Positions 14,205 through 25,010 of a DNA stretch of 64,000 bases are shown here, piece by piece (the first letter of the stretch is position 1; every line of letters starts with the position of its first letter). The notes under the pieces are model-generated. The model had not been told where the DNA came from. It ran no database searches and saw nothing but the letters and a program-made list of their open reading frames with translations. The DNA is from Casuarius casuarius. Its lineage: Eukaryota > Chordata > Aves > Casuariiformes > Casuariidae. The position numbers and the translations under genes are program-made. Location of the stretch: positions 3,998,108 through 4,062,107 of the forward strand of contig PTFA01000055.1 of NCBI GenBank assembly GCA_003342895.1. The letters are read 5' to 3'.

Positions 14205-14660
14205 GTTTTTCCCAAGTAAGTTTGTTATTAAGATCTAATACAATCTAAAACTAGTTTGACTGCTTAAAATATTTTCTTTCTAAATCAGTTCCAAAGCAGC
14301 ATGCAGAGCTTCAACTCCAGTTCAGCCTATTCTGTTTTCAACATGGTGTCCCCTGCCCTCAGCGTCTCTGTAAGGATAACGATCTGCAAAGAAAAAAGCA
14401 AGCTAACTCCTCCGCAGAAACCTATTAAACATTACCACTCCTCTCACAGTCCTGTTGCCAAAGATCGCTTAGTAGCTATCATAGCAAGTGAGCAGGGGAG
14501 GAAGAAACTGCCTAGCACAGTCTTTGTCAGAGCTATAAAGCTGCCTGTTAAACTATTGGAACTAATGTGCTGCAGCTGCTTGAGTGACTTCTGGTTATGT
14601 ACATAAAAAGTGCTGGAGGAGGGCTTAAACATCAGATGCATGCTCATTTTGTTCAGTTAT
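14205..14660 (-). promoter_or_regulatory. Candidate 5' UTR and proximal promoter of PDE4D5
   Basis: This stretch lies immediately upstream of the PDE4D5 ATG. It is richer in G+C than the intron around it, especially 14290-14660, and holds no repeat I recognise. On the minus strand there is a CCAAT at 14555-14559 and a TATA-like CTTTATA at 14534-14540. No convincing 3' splice acceptor with a good pyrimidine tract appears just before the ATG: the nearest AGs follow weak TTTTAG and ATTAG contexts. This favours the ATG lying in the first exon of a local, CpG-island-free promoter, but a non-coding upstream exon is not excluded. The start site cannot be fixed from sequence alone. Confidence 0.35.
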
Positions 14661-17600
14661 TCTTTGTCTGCTTATTCCTGAATCTGCAGGGAGGTTGAAA
14701 GGAAGAGAGAATGTCAAAGATCCTCTTCTGTTTTTTTCCAGGATCTTCGGTGTTTATATTTGTGGTCCCCATTTACAAATGAAGATTACAAACTTTTATC
14801 TCTTAAGATAACAAGCAACTGCTACAATCAAATTGTGTAAAGGTTTCCCCTCCGCCTCAAAAAAAGGCAGGTTCATCAGAACCACTGTGCATATGCATTT
14901 AGGAAACACTTCTACTTCCTAGCTTACACTTTCCAGAAATACAAAACAAATGTGAGGCTAAGATCTGCACAAAAAACAAAATCAGACTATAACTACTGAT
15001 ATCTGTTCAATGACATATTTTAATTCCATATATCATCATATCATGACCACTACTTGGGCTAGGAAAGTGCCTTATTTCTATTCACAGCTGGTGATGAAAC
15101 AAACTATCTAATGATATTAAAAGAGAACCTTTAAATTATAAGACAGCAAAAGTACTTACATTTATTTACTGTTAAATTTCATTTTTGAAATATCTTTTTT
15201 TTGTGGCATTATGCAAGCAAGATACTGCAGTTTTCTGATCCAAAAAAACTTTTGCATTCAATCCTCTAGTATTTTTTTTTTAATTAGAATAACTTACTAC
15301 AGCTATTCAGAAAGAGGAAATACGTATAAACACTCTTTTTTTCATGTCTGACTGACAGTGGACAAGGACCTGTAGAAACCGATGGGAAGGCTGACATTTA
15401 CTTAAGCTTAATGCATTCACTATTACAGCAATGACAACAGCAAAATCTTTTCAGCTATACCCATTCCTCTTGTTCATCCTACAAGAAGGAACGATCACCA
15501 TCTTATGAGATATTTCTTTTTAATAGAAAGAGATTGGCTACATATCATTTTCATTTGTGTAATGTATTTTTCTTTTTTACTTTATCTTACAAGGCAGCAT
15601 TCCTTTGTGGGTAAGAATTTTATTTTAGCAGCACACAATGTCCAGGCTTTCGATAGGGTGAAGAGTGCTCGAGCACAAGTACAGGGCCATGTGTTAGAGG
15701 CAAATTCTGTTTTCTGTCTTAAGGTGAAACCAGAAATCCTGCAAAAGCAGCCCTCTATCACAACAGACAGGAATCACCTCTGCACTTAGCAGCAAAGCCA
15801 CAGTTCAGGATAAGCATTAGAACGAGAACATCATGATTCTGACAGAAGTAGAGCAGAACTGCAACTGAAAGGTCAACTTACATTAAGAACGACTTTGTTA
15901 TCATGTGTCAGCCCCATTATGTAGACAAGTTTAACCGTACTACGTCATATATGAAATTTGATAACAATGTATTTACAAATTTAACTCAATATTGGACAGT
16001 GCTACAGACAGCAGAAGTCATTGGGCATTGTTTCTTTATATTTTTCTAAAGTTTCACACAAGATTTAATCAGTTTGTGAAAACTAATGTTGACCAAATAT
16101 GTACTAAAACCCAGATACAATTAAAATTACAGAAAAAGGGCTTAAATTATGCTTCATTAAGAACAAGATTTAAATCAGAAATGAAGTGTTAATCATGAAC
16201 AGAGAAAGAATTAGAATTAAATCATTACTGCGTAACTAAAATAATAAATGCTTCCACCTCTTTTCCATTGGAAGAGTAGTGTATATAGCGCTGCCCCGGA
16301 ACAGGTAGGCAACATAAGCAGCATAAAATACAAAAATGCTTATCTGATCTTTAGGAAAAAGAAAAATATTATTTCTCTCACTATTAGTCTATTTGCTATT
16401 TATTAAAAATGCTACCAATCCCATGTGAATTCAGTCATTTTTTTCAAACAATATAGTTTGTATAATGAAATCTAGGTTGTTTTATGCTATGAAATACTGC
16501 CACCTTATGTTTATTCTAAAGCACAGTTTTAAGACAGCACCCCAGGCATGGCCTTATAAAACTAGACAGTCTTTTTGGAGATCAATGAATCAATGAAGTC
16601 AGTAAGACCATTAACATTGATGTCAATGGACACAGGCTCACACTAAGTTGCGCTACATTACAAGGATGATTATAGAACAGGAATGTATTAGTCAACAGAT
16701 CGACAGTTTTATTTCCCCCGTTCCTAAGAATAATTAAAACTAAATCCACAAGAGTGATTGTCTTGACATGCACTAATAGGTATTGAGCAGATGTGCCACA
16801 TATTCAACGAGATAACATAAAATATGTGTAGAACAGCAGGGTAAGGCCTTTTCATAGGCAAATTGAACTCAACCATTATAAAGTGGCACAATTTGCATGA
16901 ATAGCTACTGAAATGCTTTTCCTTACTTTATTTAATGGGTTAATATCTGAACTTCGACGTTCCACTCCCCAGATACCTTATTGCGACACAATACCACCTC
17001 CTCCTCCCCCCCAAAAAAGTTTGACTACTAAACAAGATTTTCATGCACTGAAAACTGCAGACCAACACTTTTAATTGATATAAACTGTCCCACACACCAA
17101 ACGATTTAACAATCTCTTGAGCTAATTTATGTCAGTGCCTAGGACTTACATGTACTAAGAAAACTCTCAAGCTAATTCATGCTCATGAGGTTAAATGAAA
17201 GCCTTTGGACTGTCTGTAATGTAGACTACAAACGTAAGCAGTCCCCACTGTACTAAGAAGCAGAGGTCTAACTTGAATTTTGGGTGCTACCAGCAATAAC
17301 CAATAACCAGTATGCGATTTAGACAGAACGTTCGCCAAATAGTCAGGGGAGGGGAGGGGAGAAGTCAAGGCAGAAAAGGATGATAGTATGGGGTAGTATA
17401 GCTATAAACATTTTTCAGGGTACTAGAATAAAGCCTTGAAAGAAAACTATCCCCTACAGAAAAATGATCATTCCCGGTTCCTTTAGCTACATATTAAAAG
17501 TGATACTAAAAACACTTTTTTTTTTTTAAATAAAGACAATGATTCATCAATGAACACCCCTACTTGATTGTCTCTTAATAAAGACATATCTGATTTTCCT

Positions 17601-18810
17601 ATTAACATCACCACAGCTATTACTAAAACTAGGAAGCCTTGTCAACTGCTTCCCTGGGGAGGAAGGGGGAAAAAATCTTCAGGGTAAAATCAAAACGTAT
17701 TTCTCCTCATATGCTGAGAAAGGAAAACACAGGGCACAAGTCTTAAACTGCTATAGGGTTTTTAACCATTACAGAAAAAAATGTACCTCTCAATGTTTTT
17801 TGGCAGAGTTAATTTTCTGAGCTCTTCTCTAGTCCTAATAGCAAAAAGGGATTGCTGAACACAGGCTGTTAAGTTCCACCAAAAAAAAGATATTTACTGC
17901 TTCTTTCAAAACTATAACATTTGAGAGCTCATACATTACACTTGTCCAAAAGGTAATGCTGATCCTGCTTTAAGCATGTCCATATTGTATGTCCCAAGTG
18001 CATTTGGCTTCCCTTCAGATTAAGATATTCTAATTTAATATATTCACAGTTAAATCTAATTTTGCAGGTTTCGCTTAGTCACAGCTGCATAGGTAAGAGT
18101 TATATCATGAGCAAATTTAATCCAGCCTACTATATGTTTAACTAAATCAGATTAAGGCTCAGAACAAAAGCACAGAGCTAGGATCTCCTTGCACCAGAAC
18201 ATCAATATTACAAAAATCTAGAGGTAACCAGGAGCTTGAGATGCTCCTGCTCCATTCTAATTACAAGTTAAAGACACTAAAACATAAAATTCAAGCATTC
18301 AATTCTTGTACTTTTCAAAAAATTTAGTTATGAAATATGCTCATTATGATACACCTACTTAAATATCACGGGCTTAAAGTTCTCACATTTCTGTTAGCCA
18401 TTAGTAATAGAAACAGCTATAGCACGCAGAGAATAAGCTGATAAAGTCTACAAGTAACACTGTGCAAGATTAAACGTGTTTGATATCATATAAAAGAGAC
18501 TAAACAAGGATTAAGATGTAATTTCTCTGCTACAACCACTTTGAAGACAGAGGATGATAAGTTACTTTGATATTATAACTATTAATCAAAAAATAAAATA
18601 TTTGATGAGATTGCAACTATTTTTAATTACTTTTAACACAATACACAAACAGTTACTCACAAGGAGGAAAAGAAGCTTTCTATATGAAATGCAAAGAGAA
18701 TACATTACTTAAATATATTAAACAGCATTAGGGAGAGAATTCAAGGTATATATAGGAGTGCAAGTGAAAGAACAAACCTCTCAGGTACTGCTTCTTTGAA
18801 AGCAAGTAGA
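14661..18810 (-). other. Intronic or upstream PDE4D sequence, nothing recognised
   Basis: This AT-rich stretch is upstream of the PDE4D5 exon and contains no exon, RNA gene or repeat family that I recognise. A short GGGGA-rich run (17345-17361) has only three G4 runs. Open frames are short and lack coding character. Confidence 0.65.
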
Positions 18811-18811
18811 T

Positions 18812-18910
18812 CAAGATCATAGGATACTTTCAGCTGGTAGGGATCTCAGGCCATCAAGTCCACTTTCCTGCTCAAAACAGAGCCAGCTGTGAGGTAAGGC
18901 CATATTCAAG
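18812..18910 (-). mobile_element. CR1 LINE 3' fragment
   Basis: ATCATAGGATACTTTCAGCT, GGTAGGGATCTCAGGCCATC, AAGTCCACTTTCCTGCTCAA and AACAGAGCCAGCTGTGAGG together are the reverse complement of the classical CR1 tail (bird genomes usually read 'ggaagggacctctggaggtcatctagtccaacccc...'). Only about 100 bases remain. Confidence 0.75.
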
Positions 18911-21599
18911 TACCAGAGCACCTGAAAACAGTGCAGAGTTTATGAAGAGAAAAGGAAACAGAAAGCCAGACAAGGTGGTGAAGAATGGGTGCTATAATCC
19001 GGTTTAATTTCCTGAAGCAAATGACAACACTGTGAATCACTATCCTCTGATTGAGGAGAGCCCTAGTTCTAGCCAAGGTAGAAGATGAGAATTGATGCCA
19101 TGATTCTCATTTAGGAAGAGAGTTTCATATGTGAACTGAGGAGGACAGCAGTGGAGGAAGAAATAAGGATAAAATGAGAAGCAATTAACAGATGACAGGA
19201 ACACTTAATAAAACATTACATACCAGCAAAGTTTATCATTGCTGAAGAAAATCAGATTTTGTTATTTGCATATGTTTCTTATAATTTGCAAACTCTGCTA
19301 AACAGCTTATTTTCATAGACTCAAGAGTTGTGACCTTATGATCGTATTACAGTGTACCTCTTCGTAAGTGCACGTATTGTACTGTAGATTTTTTACCAGT
19401 TAATTTACAAACCAAAAGCACAGAAAGAGCTGTTGTGCTTCCACTGATTGCTCCGTCCTGAATTCCTACATTTAAAAACAAGTGTAGTACATAAAAATGA
19501 AGGGCAACAGTAGATTTATAACATCTTTTCACAGCTTGAATCCCAGTGAATTTGTCATTAGTAAAATTTAGATACTTTTGCGATATGATTCTAATACCTG
19601 CTAGATACCACATACTCCAAGGGCTGATGCGACAGTCAGGGCCTGTCCAAATGCAGGTAGTGCTTACCTGTCAATCCGCCTAACAACTGCACTCACTGCC
19701 TACAGAGCAGACCATAGGTACCAGCTAGCTGCAATAGATGACTAAAAAAGTGTTGGTTGCAACTAGCATAGAAATGGCAGCAATCATCTGATAAAACTCT
19801 TTGATAGATAAAGGTATGGAAAATGTATATGCAATTCTAAAAACTCCAAGGGAATTTCAGGCTATTGCACTAATTCTTCATATCTGATATAAGTAAAGCA
19901 TTCTGACATCTTGTATTTTATTTTCCAGAATGTCTTAATATAAAAATGGCACCTAAAACAACACAAAATGATCAAATCAGGTCAACTTTTCCATTTAATA
20001 GTCAGGCAGACATACATTTAGAAGTATATTTTCAGAAAGAGAAGAGCAAAAAGAAAGAACAGCTGGTGGCATGCCCAAACTGGGGCATGGTATGTTCACC
20101 ATGTCAACAAAGCATTTGCTTTCACTTAAAATTTTAGAGCATTTCTATTCTTGATAGGTTCCTAATAAGAACTATATACATAATTTCAGCTTTGTCTTAC
20201 AATTTGGTAAAGTGGGCTTTTTTTTTTTATGTTTGGAATCATTGTCACGATTCTATGAAAAAAAAGTACTGCTCAGTTGCTGATTCCTCCAAATGGGTTG
20301 CCAAATGATTCTTATACTTTCTTTTTCATGTGTGGCACAAACAACATGGATAAGAGAGCACAGAGTATATGACAGTAAAGAAAACAAGCAGATAAAATGG
20401 CTACTTTTGGTGATATGGCCAGTGTCCAATTTAATAAAAAAGTGGAAGATTTTGTGATTCCTGCACAAAGGCTTCAGCAGTATTTTATGAAAATGTCAGA
20501 GGAAATACTTGGACAATGTTTTACAAAATAACTTGCTAAATGGAATACAGACCCATAACAGCTTCTAAAAAAGCTGCATACCCAATAGAAATATTTAAAC
20601 AGAACAGCACAATGTGTTCCTGGAGAACAAATTGAAAATAGAGATTATCTCTGAAATCTTCGCAAGCTTAGAAAACTTTCTACAGTTCATTGTAATAAGG
20701 AGAATGAATTAAGGGCACCTCCAGAATTCACTTTGTTTCTGGAATAGAAATCTGTAACCTAAAAGCTGTTAGAGGCCAACCACTGCTAGCCTGTAATTAT
20801 TGTAATAAATGGCCTGTCAAATAACTCCGGCTTAAAAACACACACATTCCCATACATACACACAAGAAAACAAAACAAAAAAGTGGGGGAAATAGTCATC
20901 TGAAGAGCAGTCTAATTAGTTTGGTTATAAATGAAATTATGTCAACACTGCATAAGATAGCCTGGAGACTTCCTTCTAACAAGATTAGATGTTCTTTCAT
21001 GTAAAAAAAGGATTAAGAAAAATCGGTCTATAATCACAGACTTCCATTAGAAACAGTTGCTGACACAATCCTGTCTGACTACACAAAGGAAGCTATCAAC
21101 ACTGGGAAATAAAGTGGCTTTACTATACCAGCCCTTGGAAAAAAGGCCTCAGCAGAGGTGACACAGGTTAGCATATCTAACAGAAACTTCAGACAGATAA
21201 GAGCACCATGTCTTTAAAAAACTGATGCGCTATGTGGTAAAAATCTTGGTTTACCAGGAAAAAATAGGAAGACGTATCATTCCCCACACATATGCATTTA
21301 CAAAAAAGTGAATGACCTCATACGACAAATAAGAATAAACAGAATGGCAATATCTGTAATTTCTAAACAATTCTGTAAGAGAACATTTCCTGGGGTAAGA
21401 TTAAGGGAAATGAATGTACTTTTACACAATTACAAGACCAGAGAGGAGCATTAGGCAGCGTTCCTGCCCCTGCAATGTATAAAGATATCTGTTAACTATT
21501 AAAGTTAATTGTAATTGAAGGAGATGGCCCGGCATGAGCAGAAACCAGCTATAAGCATAAACTGCTTTGCAGAGCAGTCATGAGGAAAGGGGAAAGGAA

Positions 21600-21630
21600 G
21601 GGACAGGGGACAGGGGACAGGGGACAGGGG
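21600..21630 (+). repeat. (GGGGACA)n tandem repeat, G-quadruplex-prone
   Basis: A 7-base unit is repeated just over four times, with GGGG runs at 21606, 21613, 21620 and 21627 separated by ACA. The regular spacing fits the intramolecular G-quadruplex pattern on the plus strand (template strand of PDE4D). More G-rich runs flank it. Confidence 0.9.
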
Positions 21631-22987
21631 CAGAGAAGGGAAGGAGTGTCATCCCCCCCATGTACTGAGGGGTAGGGGCTCGGTTTCAAGGTGGAGCAGC
21701 TAGGCAACTTCAGGTCCTGTTCTTAGATTTCCTGTGGGTTAGATCTGTGACAAGCACAGTTTGAGCTTTTGGAAGATCAATTAGCTTAATGATAAGACTA
21801 GAATTTTGCCTGTGGATGTCAGTGAATACATGATGGAGCTGTAAAAACCTAAGGATTATAAAGTATCACCAGTATTCAGCAAAAAGCATACCAATGTTCC
21901 AGATTCCTAAACCTTGGAGTTTATTTCTGAAACTAGCAGGAGCAATTGCTCTTAAGAAACGAGACTGAACGCAGGCCCTCCAAGCATGGTGGTTAAGCCG
22001 GGATATAGTGCACAAATAAACAAATACATTTCTGAGAGGTCAGATACACACGCAGAAAGTTTACTTAGAAAGGAATCAAGGCCATCTGTTGTATTTCAAG
22101 TAATCTGTTATTTTGACTGTGCATTAAAAGCTGGGATGAATTCAAAGAAATATTTACAAACTTTAGAGAGGTTATAAATAAAAAATTAAATCTGAAAGTC
22201 TAAAATAAGGTTACATAACTAGTTCATTGTCTGTAGTTAAGCTATTATTTGATCGAGAAAATAAATACATCAAAAGAGAAATCAGAGCTACCAAGAAAGC
22301 ACTATTATCAGAGGATTTTTCAGAATTTGGAGATTTCTGCTCAGGCTTGTCAACTTATGAAAGGACCAATATGAGCTTGTTATTATAAATCATTTTTAGA
22401 ACTGTCCCGTTATTGAAAATTATGACACAATTTTGAACAGATAAGGAAAGCTTTTATGGAAACCTATTCATACATTTTATTCAGAGTCACGTTCGGTGTC
22501 TCTTCTAGAGATATTACAGTTGTCATTTTACATATTTGTTAGAACCGGAATTTAAAAAGCATAAAGGATCTGCTTCTAGATTGTTATTAAAAACACAGAG
22601 ACTATTCCCAGGCAGCTGATTAGACTTTTGGAACAAGTTTGAGGATGATATATTGTGTGTGGGGAAAAAAGTTCCTTCCCTGAATGGAGAAACTTGGGCT
22701 TGAAATACTATGAACATATCGAACTTTTTCCCTTATAGAGTTGCCCCATAAATAAGATTTTGGTAAGTCCTTCTGAAATCAAGTTAAGTAGTTGCGTATT
22801 TGCTCTCTTCACCTTAAGATGTAGGAGTCAGATGATTTCAGGCAACTTTTCATGGACATAAATGGAAACTGGATTTGTACCCTGCAGAAAGAGTACAATC
22901 TGAAATACCATTATTTTCTTCTGCATGTACAGAAAAAAGATCTTCAAAATCACTACATACTTTTGGTTGCATATGGCTTCTGAGCCC

Positions 22988-23033
22988 TTCATATAACAAG
23001 AGATCTATTTTTCATATAACAAGAGATCTATTT
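22988..23033 (+). repeat. Perfect 23-bp tandem duplication
   Basis: The unit beginning TTCATATAACAAGAGATCTA occurs twice head to tail with no mismatch. Two perfect units in non-repetitive flanks indicate a recent slippage or template-switch event. Confidence 0.95.
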
Positions 23034-24564
23034 TTCTGTATGAGCAATATTTTTCGTCCTAATAATTGCCCAAAGGTTTGGGGAAATTTTCTGATAACTT
23101 CTGCCAGAAAGAAACTCCAAACTAGAGTACAATACACAGTAGAGAAAGGTAATGCATAATTAATGCCTTAGAAGAAAATAACAAAGTTACTTTTTGAGTG
23201 CATCTAGTTAAAGACATACCAAATCATTTATTGTATGGCATATATAGTTACAGAGGAATGGAAATATATTATGACTAATTATGAAAGTTAAGCATAACTG
23301 TTCTTAGATACCCTAAAGTACTGCAAAATCATTTAGATAAGAGGGTCATAAATGAGCTATCAGGTTACAAAATTAATACATTTATGGTGGAAGGCAAACA
23401 TATTTAGTAGGCCTTTAGAATCAGCTTATGGACTGTCCAAAACTAGTACTATACTGAGGTTTTGTGCCTGAGTCTATTGACTTCAAATGGGTACAAGAAC
23501 AATCTCTACACTGCAAAAACTCAAACATACTAAAAGCAGTTTTCACTCAAAACTTAATTGAAGGTTTGCTTTGTCAGATCTCTAGTTGTATGCATGGATG
23601 AACTCAAATTAATGAGATTACACGTGTTCTGGATAGGATGCTTAAATGAGTAATTTCATGTAGAAGTAGGACAATGAAATAATAGGAGAAATCATCAGTC
23701 CACTGTCACTCACTACAGGAAAAATGCTAAACCAGAAGCAGTTCTTATCTATTACAGAATTATACACATCTGCGTCAGCACTTCATCATCAGTTATAAGG
23801 GACACCTCTATTTTTGGAGAAGTTAACGTTTCAGATCTGCTTATCAGGTAAAACATTAATGACAATGTCCCTTTTTTCATTTAGAAAGCTGAGGTTTTCA
23901 AAGAGGCGAGAAAAATTGTCAGATCTTTATAGAGTATGTTAGGCATTTGTGCTTTATTAATACCCCTGGATTACTGACTGAAATCAAAGAAAGCTAACAT
24001 GACAAAAAATTAGGTGAAACATTTGAGCTAGACATCCAAAATTTGAAGCTAAATCTTAAAATATCCTATCGGCTTAGAGAGGATTGACTCTTTACTGTTA
24101 ACAAAGAACAAGTGTAACAGCTTACTAAAATGTAGTTTATCATTAAGTGAGAAAGGACATGTTAGGATTTAGAAGTGGTTTTATGAATTTGAATGTAAAA
24201 CATGAAATCTGTTAGCTAAAAGTCGAAAGGCCAGTCCATGAAGGAACATAGTATTTTGTGGTTTTATAATTCTACTGCTTGCTGCTTGTTTTGACAGTGT
24301 TTGTTCTTATTATTAGATTTCAGATAATTAGATAATGTCATGAGATTTGTATTAAGCATAAATATAATATTCGGTCTGTTTATACCTTGACTCTAAACAC
24401 GAGGGGAAAAAAAAACCCTAAAAATGAGAGAACTTTTTCTTGAGGTTATATTACTTTCACCGACTAAGGTAGCTTGGCTTAATGAGAGCTAACTTAATTT
24501 TCTGTAGGAAGATTTACCTTTCCAAGTTTTATTATCCCTGTTGTTTGAAAAGAAAACATTTTAC

Positions 24565-25010
24565 AAGTGGTGGGCACCTACAGCTTGCAGGGCCTCGAAC
24601 GCACTAAGAGGCCCGAGGCCCGAGGCCCCAGGGCCCTGGTGCCCCAGCCAAGCACAGATCCCCAGCACCGGCCACAGGTGTGCTGGGGACTGAGATGGGG
24701 ATGGGGATGGGGCCAGCCCTGCTTCCTGCCCTCTCAACTTACTGTCCCTGGATGGGCTCCAGACCTGTTGTCAGTAACGATGGCTCCAGCCCCATCTCCT
24801 GCTGCTGGCCTGGCAGTCCTACTGCACTCCCCGGGCGGGCCCTGGCCCTGACTCCTCTCCTGGCCCTGTCCGGGGCTGCTGACAGAGCCTGTCACCATCT
24901 CCACTCCGGCCCTGCTCGGGTGCACGGGACTGCATCCTGCCCGCGCTGCAGTCAGCCTCTGCCCCAGCCCGTCTGAGCAGTCCTGCTCTTGCCACTCCTT
25001 GACACAGCAA
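24565..25010. other. Isolated GC-rich block of unknown identity
   Basis: About 445 bases of strongly G+C-rich sequence sit inside AT-rich intron with sharp changes in composition at both ends. It has roughly 15 CpGs, fewer than a typical unmethylated island. Internal features are a GGCCCGA tandem (24610-24624) and a G-quadruplex motif with four GGGG runs (24685-24712). Overlapping open frames on both strands result from the low frequency of A/T stop codons and show no recognisable domain. No target-site duplication or poly(A) is evident. It could be an old GC-rich insertion, an intragenic CpG island losing CpGs, or an enhancer or promoter. Confidence 0.7.

Larger units (their letters stand above)
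18910..24560 (-). other. Intronic sequence with short tandem repeats
   Basis: AT-rich, with no exon recognised. It contains the heptamer repeat at 21600 and the 23-bp duplication at 22988, which are listed separately. The remainder shows no structure that I can name. Confidence 0.65.

Noticed and set aside
17345..17361. GGGGA triplicate as a G-quadruplex
   Set aside because: Only three runs of four G are present, so the usual four-run pattern is not met.
24567..25010. Overlapping open frames of 63-98 codons on both strands
   Set aside because: They arise from the GC-rich block, where stop codons are scarce. There is no domain, no single favoured frame and no splice context.
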